64,000 nt of DNA. Origin: Ursus arctos (taxonomy: Eukaryota > Chordata > Mammalia > Carnivora > Ursidae). The position numbers and the translations under genes are program-made. The stretch's first letter is position 1; each line of letters begins with the position of its first letter. Shown piece after piece: positions 44,225 through 55,539 of the stretch. Location: positions 19,224,350-19,288,349 of the forward strand of contig NW_026623019.1 of assembly GCF_023065955.2 (NCBI RefSeq). Reading direction: 5' to 3'. The notes under the pieces were generated by a model. That model had not been told where the DNA came from. It did not search any database and worked only from the letters and a program-made list of their open reading frames with translations.

Positions 44225-44985
44225 ATGGAGAATTTCAAACATATACAAGAACAGGAAGAATAGTAAATGAACCCCCGTACACTTTTCACTCGCCTCAAAA
44301 GTCTCCAAACCGTGGCCAGTCTTGTAACATACTGTATTAGTTACCCATTGGGGTACAATGAATTACCCCAAATTTAGCATCCTCAAACACTGTGTATTTA
44401 TTATCTCACTGTGTCTGTGGATTAGGGCTCCAGATAGGGCTTATTTGGATCCTCTGGCTAATCTCACAAGGCTGCAGTCCCCTCAAATCCCACCTGGGAA
44501 GGATCCACTTCCTAGCTTACTCAAGTGGTTGTTGACAGGAGTCATTGACTCATGAGCTGTTGCGGGGAGGCCTCTCTCTGTTTCTTTCCACGTGGCTAGC
44601 CCTGTAAAGCATCTTACAACATGGCAGCTTGCGAGCGAGAAGGGGAGTCACAGTCTTAATCATAAAAGAGGCATCCTGCCATCCTTGACAAATTCTGTTC
44701 TTTAGGAATAAGTCACTAGGTCCAGCCCACACTCAAGGGGAAGAAATTACGTAAGGGCCTAACTACCAAGGTGAGGATCATTGGGAACTATTTTAGAAGT
44801 CTGCCTATCACACATACCGCCACCTTTCACCTCTACCCTCCTACATTATTTTGAAGCAAATCCCAGATTTCCTATTATCTCTTCTGTAAATATTTCAACA
44901 TGTATCACTGAAAGATAAGGGTTCTTTAAAAAAACATGTCACCATGGTACCCATATTACACCTAAAATCCTAAATGATAAGTTAC
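44225..44985 (+). mobile_element. Old LINE-like fragment, split by a solo LTR
   Basis: The left part reads 'GAATTTCAAACATATACAAGAACAGGAAGAATAGTAAATGAACCCCCGTACA'. The right part reads 'TTTTGAAGCAAATCCCAGATTTCC..AAATATTTCAACATGTATC'. Together they follow the well-known relic '..TTTCAAACATACA..ATGAACCCCCATGTACCC..AAGCAAATCCCAGACATC..AAATACTTCAGTATGCATC', so the LTR between them is a later insertion. Confidence 0.7.
44333..44812 (+). mobile_element. Solo LTR, ERVL-like (old endogenous retroviral remnant)
   Basis: Begins TGTATTAGTTACCCATTGG and ends TCTGCCTATCACA, so it has the TG...CA termini of an LTR. It is flanked by a 5-base duplication CATAC (44328-44332 and 44813-44817), as expected for ERVL integrations. 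About 480 bases. There is no viral gene sequence, so it is a solo LTR left by recombination between two LTRs. The exact subfamily name is not certain. Confidence 0.85.
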
Positions 44986-45198
44986 TTTTATCAGTTTTAT
45001 TGGCAAGGCCCCCTCCCCAGGGGCTTTTAAAATAATTGTGTTTCTCAGTGAAATGATCAGATTTGATGAAATATATTACTAACGATGAAACTTAAAAACA
45101 AAACAAAACACCAAAAACACTGTCCTCTAGGGCTAAGTTCAGGAGACCTAGGGATTTTCTTTTCTTTCTTCTCTCTTCATATGGCTTTTCTTGTTGAT

Positions 45199-45340
45199 AC
45201 AGGTATGCCCCTTTGAATGTTTGCAATACGCCACTTCATTTTTATGAAAGACCTACAATAGGACTTATTTTTCACTAAGTGAAAGAAATTTGAGGAGGAG
45301 TTTACTTTAAGGAAAAGAGCCATTACTGTACTAACACAAG
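45199..45340 (+). mobile_element. DNA-transposon fragment (family unsure)
   Basis: 'CAGGTATGCCCCTTTGAATGTTTGCAATACGCCACTTCATTTTTATGAAAGACCTACAATAGGAC..TTTTCACTAAGTGAAAGAAATTTGAGGAGGA' matches a common mammalian element with 'TTCGCTTTACGCCACTTCGCTTTTACGAAAGACCTACATTAGTACC'. Confidence 0.6.
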
Positions 45341-46369
45341 TCTTTTGGACAAGCAAAGAGGAAAAATGTGGAGAGGGGAGGGATACTCTTGCTTTATATG
45401 ATTTCAGGTACCAAAGGTTTCACAGGAATGCTTTAGTCTTGGATGGTGGGGGGAAACATGGAATCCCACCTTTCCTTGAGACCAGACACCATAGGTTGTT
45501 AGATACACCATGAATTTTAAAACAGCTTTTCAGGGAAAAGCTTTTTTTTTTTTTTTTTTTTCCTGATAGACTTACATTCTTCAGTTTGAAAGTTTCATTT
45601 GAACCCAAGCCTTTTCACATTCAAATCCAAATATTCTCCTGAGTCTATTTTGGACATCACCCATAGTGTCATGCTGGCCTCCTCCACGGCACCTCATGAC
45701 CCGTTTTTTCTAATCTGTCTCTCTTCAGCACACATCAGAACACATGACTAATTTCAAGGTGTATCACAGCCTTCCAGGCTTGAGGAACTGTTCCGGTGTG
45801 GTTAAAGTCATCATTATATTCTCCCCCTTCACCGAATGGTATATTGGACATTAAACGGTTCTTAAGAATCGACGGGGGATTTCTGGCAGATGGGTGCTGG
45901 TACCGGAGTGGTAGCTGTTTGGGTTTCAAGACTAGACACCATCAAATTTTTATAGTTTTCAGAAAGCTGTGCCTTATTCCAAGAGATTTGGCAATTTTTC
46001 TTGCCTTTAATTGTATCGTGGAGAGCATGACAATATTCTGCACACGTAATTACTATTTGTTTCTCTGTTAAGTTTTAATCAGTTCTTTTAAAAGCCATTT
46101 GAAATGACAATCAGGACCCAAATTTCAAGCGAGGTTCAACTACACGCCATGCTAACAAGGCTCATCTCTCAGCTTAGGTGAGACTCGGATGAATCTATAA
46201 CCTCCCGTACACATGCTAATTTGCACATGTGCAGGCATTGACATCTATGTCACAACTCAGTCCTCTGCCAAATCTCTTTTGGCACCGACTCTAAATTACA
46301 TACAAATTGGAGATATGTTAACATGTGAAAAGTTCTGCATCTTAGACTTGAAGAAATACAGTAATAAAT
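45341..46369. other. Unassigned; T-run at 45541-45561
   Basis: No gene or nameable repeat. Confidence 0.5.
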
Positions 46370-46580
46370 AACATTTGTAGAGTGTGTGTAATATGCTAGC
46401 TACTTTACCTATATGATTTCACTTAATTTGTATAGTTACTCTATCAAACCATACCGTTATTGTCCCCATTTTACAGATGAAGAAAACTGAGTCTTGGGGA
46501 GTTTAACTCATTTGCCCAAGAAAAGGCAGAACCGAGTCGAAGCTCAAACTTGAAAGCACATGCTCTCTTTACTTCCCCAG
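46370..46580 (-). mobile_element. MIR SINE fragment
   Basis: 'CCGTTATTGTCCCCATTTTACAGATGAAGAAAACTGAG..GTTTAACTCATTTGCCCAAG' is the reversed MIR core. Confidence 0.88.
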
Positions 46581-46616
46581 TTTGCTTCAAGTAAAGCCTT
46601 ACTTTTTTAATGCTCT

Positions 46617-47040
46617 AATGGGACTGTCCAATAGAACTTTTTTTTTTTTTTAAAGATTTTATTTATTTATTTGACAGAGAGAGAGACGGCCAGCGAGAGA
46701 GGGAACACAAGCAGGGGGAGTGGGAGAGGAAGAAGCAGGCTCCTAGCGGAGGAGCCTGATGTGGGGCTCGATCCCAGAATGCCGGGATCACGCCCTGAGC
46801 CGAAGGCAGACGCTTAACCGCTGTGCCACCCAGGCGCCCCCCAATAGAACTTTCTATGAGCCAAATGTTTTCTACCTGTGTTAACCAGTGTCTTAGCCAC
46901 TAGCCACCTGGGGCTACTGAGCATTTAAAATGCAGTTAGTATGACGGAGCAATTAAAGATTTAATGTTATTTAATTGTAATTAATTTCAATTTACATAGG
47001 CACACGTGGCTGGTGGCTCCCTACTGGAGAACGCGACACT
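46617..47040 (+). mobile_element. hAT-Charlie nonautonomous element (MER3-like), split by a SINE
   Basis: The left end 'GGGACTGTCCAATAGAACTTTC' resumes after the SINE with 'TATGAGCCAAATGTTTTC..AGCCACTAGCCACCTGGGGCTACTGAGCATTTAAAATGCAGTTAGTATGAC..ACACGTGGCTGGTGGCT'. It follows the family whose ends read CAGCACTGTCCAATAGAAC and GTGGCTAGTGGCTACCGTATTGGACAG. The exact MER number is uncertain. Confidence 0.85.
46641..46840 (-). mobile_element. Can-SINE (young variant)
   Basis: T-run, AAAGATTTTATTTATTTATTTGACAG, head complement CACCCAGGCGCCCC. The target-site duplication CCAATAGAACTTT is perfect at 46628-46640 and 46841-46853; it is taken from the hAT element's own end. Confidence 0.96.
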
Positions 47041-47329
47041 AGAAAGAAGGTCACTATATTCACAGGGAAATACTAAAGAGTTAAGGGACACGGAGTTCGC
47101 TTTCGCTCTTGCAAAAATCATGTCTACACAAGGCCACGTATTCCGAAGTAATTACTTCTCTGAGACAATCTGGCTATTCTCATGGTCATTTGGAAGCTGG
47201 TCAGCAAATTCCTGCTTAAACATAAAAGGGCAACTGGAAAACTATCTTAACCACTGATGGGGATTTACTCATGATGTGAAAGGTCTCTGATGGGATTCTT
47301 CTTAGGCTCACTGTGACAGGTTTTCACAT
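47041..47329. other. Unassigned non-coding sequence
   Basis: Nothing recognisable. Confidence 0.5.
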
Positions 47330-47590
47330 ATGCTGTTATTAATACTTTACCTTTGTAAAGTACTTTACATCTTACCTGTCGGTTTCCAATTATCTTAATG
47401 AAACTTTCCCAAACATTCTATAAGGTAAGGAGAATTGGTATTACTAACCCCATTTTACAGATAAGGACATTGTGACTCAGAGAGGTAATGTGACTTGCCT
47501 AAGGTCACACAGGTAAGGATTGACTTACCCCGGGCCTGGTATCTAGATCTTTGGACTTCCAGTCAGTTGTGCTTTCCTCTACAAGGAACC
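47330..47590 (-). mobile_element. MIR SINE, nearly full length
   Basis: 'GTACTTTACATCTTACC..CCCCATTTTACAGATAAGGACATTGTGACTCAGAGAGGTAATGTGACTTGCCTAAGGTCACACAGGTAAGGATTGAC..' is a strong reversed MIR match. Confidence 0.92.
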
Positions 47591-47614
47591 ATTTTTCCTC
47601 TACAAGGAACCATT
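47573..47614. repeat. Perfect 21-bp tandem duplication
   Basis: A 21-base unit beginning TTTCCTCTACAAGG is present twice without mismatch (47573-47593 and 47594-47614), at the edge of the MIR. Confidence 0.95.
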
Positions 47615-50155
47615 TTTCCCCTTCTGTCTTCAAGCATATTTTATTCAAAAACAAATATACACCGAACAAACTCTGCTGGGGGGGGGGGGATTCCATGTAC
47701 TGATGGAACGAGGTGTCACCCAACGGAGCGTTTGCCCTCTGAAGAGAAGCCTTTAATGATGGTTTGAGAGATGTTGCTGTTTTCAGGTGGACCGGCTTCC
47801 AGCCAAGTGACTGATGCAGGAACCAATGCAAGGGCACTAATTCTGCTGGTCTCCAAAGTGGCCATAGGAACGAGTGCTCGAGTTGTGCTGTGCAGAGAAA
47901 ATGAACACATCCTAATCTCAATTCCTCTCCGGGTATTTTGGTTGGCTTCAAGTACCGTTCCTTTTGTAATTAAGTGGGAAAGGGAAAACAGATGGTCACC
48001 TTGTCAAATCTTGTTTTCGAGTTAAATACACACAGCCCTCTCTCCTAAGTAGGATAATTCCCTTTTAATGGGAATGCTTTCAGATGGACGCTGGTCATTT
48101 TGCATAGGACCTGGAGAATGTTCCTATAAGGTCTACCTGCTTGAACAGTGCACATGGAAAAAAAATCCTTCATTTTTATGGAAGCCCCACCTGTAGTCCT
48201 CTGTGTTGTCTAGAACAGTCATCATTTAGCTTCTCTGTACTTTAGTCTCCTCAGGGTTACACCTTCTGGACGTCCAGTCAAAGCATGCACACAGAGCCAT
48301 AGTATTTATCTGGGCACCGTGAGGTGCCATTGGAGTGAAGATTAGAGGAACAGTGGAGAGTTTTCCAGATGGTCCCACTGTCACCTCGTTTTGTTTACTT
48401 TTTGGATATTAAGGAGGATCCAGAGAGGTGACGGAATTGATAATTACTCAAATGTGGAAGCTGTTCTTTCTTCCCCACCCCCCACCTGCTTCCTAGAACA
48501 ATGAGGTTAGACGCTCACAGCATAGGCCATAGAGGGCTCATGGCAAAGGCCATTCCCAGATTTATTCCCCATGTCCTGGAGAAAAGACAGAACATACCTT
48601 CAGTTTAGAAAAACTTTTTTTTTTTTTTTGAGACTTTGGAAGGGAGAAGCGAGTCTTCTTGTCTTTGCCAATTTAGAGTCTCTTTCTCAAACGTCTCCTG
48701 CTGACTTCCTTGCCCTTTTAATGACACGCTCTCTGGATCACCCGCATTACGCAGGATAAAAGTGGACTCCCAGACAAAGAGAAGCCTTGATTCATTCTCT
48801 ATTTCTAGAAAAACATGAGATGTTTGTCATTGCTTTTCTATCAATCAGCAATGATTTATTGGGTGCCTACTGTGTACTTAGAATGTGTTGGAATTCCTTC
48901 CTCTTGCCCCGAAGCAGAGCACATTGATTTTTAGAACCACTTTAGTTAAGACTTTAATTTAAAATCGGGTATTATTTTTAAAATGTGTGTCATTCCTCTT
49001 GGATTTCTGAAGTCTTTTGCTTTCTATGTGTTGGCTCGGAGGACTGACTTTCCTTTTTCTTCGTTTACTTCCTTTAGCCAGGAGTAAAGGAGACCACTTA
49101 TTTTTGTGAAGTTTTTTTTAGGGTGTTTTGACTTTGTGGCCGATGGTCTGGCTAATTCATCTTTGTAGTTACTATAAATGCTTATTATCCAAAAATACAT
49201 AGTTTGGGAGATCATCTAATACTGTGTGCACACCTTAAACTTATGCCCACATATAGCACGAGTGGATTTAGACTCAGTTTACCGAAATATCCTTTTTACT
49301 AGAACACCAACCTTCCATATCTTATGGTTTTTACATACTACCCCCAACTCTTATACTTACATGTTGGTTAACAGAGCCATAAAAAATGTGTGTGTAAAGA
49401 TCTATTTAATAACCATTTTGTATTCTGTAAGCATACTCTGGAAACTACATAGGTCTAAACTAAAGAAAAAACTCAACCACCCTGAATTTTACCATTACTA
49501 AACAAATGTTGTTATTAGCTCAGAAGTGAAAACCTGGGTGCCAATTCATTGACGTTTAATAAAATTTACTGTTCATGAATTAATTGGCCAAAGACAAGTG
49601 TGGGCCATCTAAGTCTTGCTATAAATGGGGCTACACCGTGAAACAAATGACTTTTTCCGCTGGATCTTGTCTTCCTCTATGGTTCTTAGGGAGGGTCCTC
49701 TTTGCATTATTCAATGTTTTTGACTTATTTATAATTCTGAGGAAATGTTGCACAAAACCACAAATATTTCAAATGTCCCTGTTATCACGGAATTACTCAT
49801 TCAGACTGCAAATGAAACGAGGAACGTTTTTGCCATTTAGAACTTCCAGAGCAGGAGTGAACATCACAGCTCCAAGGTTAAGCAGATGTGGTAAAAACAC
49901 ATTCATTTTGTGTGTGTGTGGGTTTTTTTGCTAACAAAAGGGCAAGCTTAATATAAGTTAATGATTTCTCTTTCCCTCTTCTTTTTGTTAAATTGTTAGT
50001 TGTTGATTGTGTTTAAAAAGGAAATTACGAGAACGCACTCTTCTTTAGCAGCTAGCCTTGATTTGGTGAAACGTTTCTTTCATTTTTTGAATGAATGCAT
50101 TTGTCTATGTGGTATTGGAATTTAGTAGTTATATTTTATTGGAAATCGTTTTTAT
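47615..50155. other. Long unassigned stretch
   Basis: No gene. Small items: a G-run at 47680-47689, a T-run at 48616-48630, and a short reversed L2/MIR tail at 48847-48895 (ATTTATTGGGTGCCTACTGTGTAC). The open frame of 148 residues (-, 47505-47951) lies partly in MIR and has no recognisable similarity. Confidence 0.45.
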
Positions 50156-50371
50156 TTTTATTTAATTTAATTTTTTTTTTTTTTTGAGAGGGAGCACATG
50201 CAAGTGGGGGTGAGGGGCAGAGGGAGAGGGAAAGAGAGAATCTTAAGCAGACTCCACACTCAGGGCAGAGCTCAACCTAGGGCTTGAACTCAGAACCCTG
50301 AGATCATGATCTGAGCCAAAATCATGACCTAAGATTTGGACGCTTAATCGACTGAGCCACCCAGGTGCCCC
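50156..50371 (-). mobile_element. Can-SINE (older variant)
   Basis: T-run, GAGAGGGAGCACATGCAAG..GAGGGGCAGAGGGAGAGGG, down to CGACTGAGCCACCCAGGTGCCCC. The flanks GAAATCGTTTTTA (50142-50154) and GAAATTGTTCTTA (50373-50385) are a decayed target duplication. An extra repeat of 'ATCATGATCTGAGCC..ATCATGACCTAAG' lies inside. Confidence 0.93.
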
Positions 50372-50735
50372 AGAAATTGTTCTTAATAGTTTTAACTTAT
50401 TTGCTAAGCTCAGACAGCTTAATAAGCTCAACTTTATACATAAGAAAACCATGTTCAAGTTCCTCAGAACTGATTTTAAGACTGACGTCTCCTCAGGGAG
50501 CCTTATTCACCCTTGGCCTTTATTTTTGATCTTTAATTTATAAAAGAAGATTTTTCTCTTGTCCAGCGTAGATCTTAACTTCTTACTTTCTTTGTGTGAG
50601 GGGGGATTTGGAGATGATCACAAGAATTCATTTTCCCCCCTCTTTGCATTTGGAAGGTGAAAAGGAAATGATCTATGCGCAGTTTAAGCTCCAAGATTAT
50701 TATTTAGGGTAATAATAACAGCATGCGCTAATCAC
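50372..50735. other. Unassigned non-coding sequence
   Basis: Nothing recognisable. Confidence 0.5.
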
Positions 50736-50750
50736 CTGCAAGGTGCTTTA

Positions 50751-50968
50751 TTTTTTTATTTTTTTTATTTTTATTTTTTTAAAGATTTTATTTATTTATT
50801 TGACAGAGATAGAGACAGCCAGCGAGAGAGGGAACACAAGCAGGGGGAGTGGGAGAGGAAGAAGCAGGCTCATAGCGGAGGAGCCTGATGTGGGGCTCGA
50901 TCCCACAACGCCGGGATCACGCCCTGAGCCGAAGGCAGACGCTTAACCGCTGTGCCACCCAGGCGCCC
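50751..50968 (-). mobile_element. Can-SINE (young variant)
   Basis: T/A-rich tail complement, AAAGATTTTATTTATTTATTTGACAG, head complement CACCCAGGCGCCC. The target-site duplication CTGCAAGGTGCTTTA is perfect at 50736-50750 and 50969-50983. Confidence 0.96.
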
Positions 50969-50983
50969 CTGCAAGGTGCTTTA

Positions 50984-52479
50984 AATTAAGAAAAACATAA
51001 CGCTGATCCCTTTTTTAATGATACCGATTTGGGGTTCAGAAAAATGTCTGTGAGGGTCCTCTGTGGATGGTGGGCTTCATGGTGTCATTGCCAACTGATT
51101 TCTGGCACTGACAACACAATTTTCTTTCTCTCTTTTTCCCCCCTTTTGCTTTTCTTTCATTGTCAAAGGCCACCATGCTGTAGTCACTCTCTCTGCTTCT
51201 CCTCCGCAGACATGAACACACACTATTTCACACTTATTATTGGATATTGCAGTCTGCTATTAGTTCCAACATCTCACTAAATATGAATGATTACTATCCA
51301 TCTGAAAGTTAAAACATGCAACGAGGACTCCCCTCCCCCCACTTCGGGGGTTACAACTTGAAATCAACATTTGTGTCCCCTTAGGAAAAATGGTTATTGG
51401 ACATTTCTAGAATATTTCCACACTTCTTATTTGAATTCAAATGATAAAAAACCCAGAAAAGGAAATCATCCTAAAATTTCATATTATGATTACAAGTGTC
51501 ACCTTGCTGAAGGAGAAGATTTCTAATTATTAGATAACAAGAGTCACATCTCTCCAAGCAAAGATTCAGAGCACTGCATCTTTGGAGAAAAGGTCTATTT
51601 TGGGTGTCAAAGTGCATTAGGCGCTGTGCTCACCATGTGGCAAGTAGTTAATAAATATCTGTTGCCTCGAATTTGAAAGTTGGCCCCCTCCTAAAACCAT
51701 AGAAAGTGCTTCTAATTATTCTTTTGTCGTTGTTAAATACCACACTGATTTATTTCCATGATGAAAAGAAAATTTTCCTTCTCAGCCTTTCTAAAAATTG
51801 TTATCATGAGGGAGTAAGAGAAGAGGAAAGACTGAAAAAAAAAGAAAAAGAAGAGAAAGAGGAAGAAAAGCGAAGGCTGGAAGGAAATGAAAACGGCATT
51901 CACATTTGGTTGCCGTCCTGAGATTAAGGCCGACCACACAAAAACCCAAAGGAAGCAAGCATCATTTAACATTCAACTTGCAATTCATTTTTTGACTCTA
52001 TCATTATGCCAGCTCATTTGTCTGCAGTTTAAAATGTGTTACAAAGTCAAACTTAGAAGGAAAATTCTTTCACTTCCTGATACTAGAGTGAGCGCAGTGC
52101 ATCTGTCTGTTTTGGATCATTTCAAAGCATTTCTCAAAGGTTAGTTCCACTTTGCCTGAAAGATGGTGTTTGAACCATCGAAAACTGTTGCATCAAAACT
52201 TTATCAGATCGCAATTTCTTTTTTAAAACTCCCTATTAACAGAGAGCACTATTCAAATGGTTTAATGTTAGTCACCTTGCCCTATTAATTTTATTTCTGA
52301 AACGTCTCTTGAACGTAGCCCTTTATATCCATATCCCCTGGCACGGTCCTATGTCACAAACACCTCTCTACCAGGCCGGCTCCTGGGTCCTGGGTTGACA
52401 TCTATTCCAATCTTTCCTAATTCAGTGATTTCTTCAGGCTGTTATCAGCATTATTTAAATAGGATAGATTGTGAAGGCT
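50984..52479. other. Unassigned; small L2-like tail at 51605-51675
   Basis: No gene. 'AGTGCATTAGGCGCTGTGCTCACC..AGTTAATAAATATCTGTTG' hints at an L2 tail. A purine tract (GAAAAAGAAGAGAAAGAGG) lies at 51823-51878. Confidence 0.45.
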
Positions 52480-53610
52480 TTTTTTATTTTTCTTCCAAAG
52501 CCTCCAATGGCTTTTATTTGCTTACATAATATAGTCTGAACTGCTTCACGATCTTTCATCACCTAGCTCCCAGCCTCAACTTCTCCTTCATCCCTCTACA
52601 TCTCTTCAATGTTGAACCAGTGAGTTCTGCAAATGCACCAGATGCTCTCACGTTTCTTTGTCTTTGTGCACTCTAATTCCTCATCCCAAATGTCCTTAGT
52701 CTGCTTTTATAGTTATGGAAACCCTAGCTCGACTGAAATATCCCCTCTTCATGAAGCCTCGGGTACATTCCCCAGCTGAAGGTAACTGTTCTTTCCTTTT
52801 TCCTCTCATAGCACTGGGAGTAGATTAGTATACTGATGGAAGATGGAAAAAGTTTTACAGTTCAATCAAAGTCCATTCAGGAATCATCTAGGTGTTAGAG
52901 AGATGATTTAGTTTTCAATGAAAGAAATAGCAAACAAATTGGGTTAACTAAAAGATGTATTTATTGGTTCATGTCATTGAAAATCTAGTAGTTGAGCTGG
53001 CCAAATGTGGTGCCGAGCTAATGTTTTCAGGGATCTGTCCTTCACTGTATTTCTTGGCTCCGATTTCCTTCACGTTGATTTCAGTCTTCAGCAGACCCTT
53101 CACTCAACGCATGATAGGAAAGTAGTTCTCACAAGCCCCAGATTTACATGCTGTTTTTAGCTCTTAATCTCAAAAGGAGAGAAATCCTCTTCCACAATAC
53201 TTATATCAACACCCGGCACCCCCACCCCACCTCCCAGTCACCATAGGACACCGACTGTCCCTATTTGGACCATGTGTCCACCTTGGCTCTGTATCACTGT
53301 TTTCGGGAAGTTGGAGTCCTCTGATTGGCCAACAGCAGTCATATGCTGGTTCCTGTGGTGAGGGAGGTAGGGCATGCGATGGACAGGCACCCTAGAATAC
53401 TCTAGAGCGAGGAAGGAATTGTCTCCAAGAGGAAGGTGATTTTTATTCATTATATCTTCTGTTGGGTTCTGTTGGTTTGCTCTCCATTACAGCTCACTGT
53501 TGATGTGTATCTTACCCTTTTAATTCTAAGCTATTTGAGGGCATGTATCTACATACATTTAATAAATGTTAGCAGAATTCAATAAATGTTAGTTGAGTAA
53601 AGGACTTCCA
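52480..53610 (+). mobile_element. L2 LINE 3' end, split by another old repeat
   Basis: The left part (about 52480-52830) reads 'CTTCACGATCTTTCATCACCTAGCTCCCAGC..CTCTTCATGAAGCCTCGGG..CTCTCATAGCACTGGGAG'. The right part (about 53455-53600) reads '..TTTTAATTCTAAGCTATTTGAGGGCATG..AATAAATGTTAGTTGAGTAAAGG'. This is the L2 order, with an unrelated repeat between. Confidence 0.72.
52935..53445 (+). mobile_element. Ancient interspersed repeat inserted in L2 (class unsure)
   Basis: It carries 'GATGTATTTATTGGTTCATGTCATTGAAAATCTAGTAGTTGAGCTGG', 'TTCTTGGCTCCGATTTCCTTCACGTTGATTTCAGTC' and 'GTCCTCTGATTGGCCAACAGCAGTCATATGC', matching a common decayed mammalian repeat whose class I cannot fix by eye. Confidence 0.5.
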
Positions 53611-53676
53611 GGCAGATGACAAATGAAATAGCACCCTAAGTTATCATTTTAACAGACTAAGGATCTTTTTGACTTT

Positions 53677-53693
53677 CTTTCTTTTTTTCTTTT

Positions 53694-53742
<49 letters not shown>

Positions 53743-53783
53743 TTTCTTTCTTTCTTTCTTTCTTCTTTCTTCTTTCTCTTTTT
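53677..53783. repeat. (CTTT)n microsatellite
   Basis: Long TTTC run with a few TCTTC interruptions, derived from the SINE tail. Confidence 0.95.
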
Positions 53784-53981
53784 TTAAAGATTTATTTATT
53801 TATTTTAGAGAAAGAGAGCACAAGAGGGAGGGGCAGAGCAGAAGGAGAGGGAGAGAAAATCTCCAGCAGATTCTGCACTGAATGCACAGGCTGTGAGGGG
53901 CTCCATCTCACGACCCTGAAATCATGGCCTGAGCCAAAACCAAGAGTTGGGTGCTTAACAGAATGGGCCACCAGGAGTCCT
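53677..53981 (-). mobile_element. Can-SINE (older variant) with CTTT-expanded tail
   Basis: The SINE body is about 53784-53981 and has a decayed head complement (GGGCCACCAGGAGTCC). The target-site duplication CTTTTTGACTTT (53665-53676) reappears as CTTTTTGACCTT at 53982-53993, placing the CTTT tract inside the insertion. Confidence 0.93.
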
Positions 53982-53993
53982 CTTTTTGACCTT

Positions 53994-54627
53994 TTTAAAG
54001 CCTCATTAGTGACACTTGATATTTTCCAATGATTAAGGAAGATTAGCATTCACAGAAAATGGGGGAGGGGTTACTATTTAGGATAACAATAGATCTATTT
54101 ACAATATCAGACTCTGAACACTTCTATCTATGATTTGGCTAGCAAAAACCGTTTAAATTAAACATTTTTTTTACTAGAAAATGCTTGCTTTTAGTAGAGA
54201 AAATATTGATAGAGTTTATTACCATCACTAAAAATACTTAAAATCTACATTTTTAATTTCTCACCATTTGGCAGTCAGTTTTGTTTTATACTCTTAGAAA
54301 GTATGAGGTCTTGACAACTAGAGTTTTAAAGTCTTCAAAATGGAAAATTAAAGAGTAGTTCCTCATTTCTTTCCTTTTCTTAGTAACTTTAAATAAATCT
54401 AAGAAAATGACCCTGCTTTGCATTTTTTCGCTCTAAATTCTCTTAAGTGCTTTATTTAAACTAATTATTTCATGAGCATGATGCTACCCAAGACAGTTGA
54501 CCGCTCTTGGCCACGGCATGGACAGTACCATATTGAGAATACTTTATTTGTATTGTTTCCTTCAATAAGCTTTTAATAAAACACTTCCTCAGCTTGTTTT
54601 CATTAAGTCTGTGTTCTCGAGGTTGTT
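53994..54627. other. AT-rich unassigned sequence
   Basis: No gene or repeat recognised. Confidence 0.5.
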
Positions 54628-54866
54628 TAGTGTAGAGGTTAAGGATTCTGGACTTGGAACCAGACTTAACCTGATATGAAGTCTAACTCCTCCACTCATT
54701 AGTTCTGGGTGTCCTTGGCTCTTGAATTTCAGTTCACTTCTCTGTAAAATGGGACTAATAATATCTGGCTCAGAGGATTGGGAAGATTAAAGGGGATAAT
54801 GTGATATTGTATATGGAATATATGGAACGTTGTTAAAGGCTCAATATAAGGGTTATTATGACAATA
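54628..54866 (+). mobile_element. MIR SINE, nearly full length
   Basis: 'GTGTAGAGGTTAAGGATTCTGGACTTGGAACCAGAC..CTCATTAGTTCTGGGTGTCC..CTTCTCTGTAAAATGGGACTAATAATA..AAGGCTCAATATAAGGG' follows the MIR consensus throughout. Confidence 0.92.
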
Positions 54867-55539
54867 GCTATTATTGTACTTCTACTGGTACCTACTGCTT
54901 TAGTTGGGAAGCAAAGCTAGAAATCACTGGGAAAGGAATCTTGGAACAGTTGTATTAAAAGTACTCCTGCTTAGAAGGGAAAACAGGGCATTTAAAAGAC
55001 AGAACAATGCCCTTATTTCATCTTTGGTAAGATGTCCTGCTTTCAACCCTTGATGAACTTATGGCTCCACTGCTTTATTCTGCATGCCCTCTCTAACTGC
55101 AACTCCCAGTATTTTGGCCAAAAGACCCCCCCTTCCCTAGATGGACCGTGAGGACCACAAGGTCAGTCTCAGCATGACTTTTCACTTCCCACAAGATAGA
55201 AATATCTTACTCCATTTGAGGCTACATTCAATCTTTTTGGAAAATGTAAAGCTATTATTTTCCGGTTTCTTAAATATCAAAGATGTGATATGAAACAAAG
55301 CATAGCATACAGAGAGATCTAAGCACACATCCCAGGGCTGTACTGAGACCACAAATCATGGAGTTTTGCTATGATTAGTTATGGTGGTATTAGACCGATG
55401 ATGGCTTGCCTGACCTTAGAGTTGCCATGATTCTGGATTAAGCACACTGTCTCCTGCAAAGAACATTTCTGTTTAATATATATATACAGAAGGTGTTCAT
55501 TCTTATATAGTCCCCTCCTACTGTCACTTGCTATTTATG
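54867..55539. other. Unassigned non-coding sequence
   Basis: Nothing recognisable apart from a short AT dinucleotide run near 55478-55488. Confidence 0.5.
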
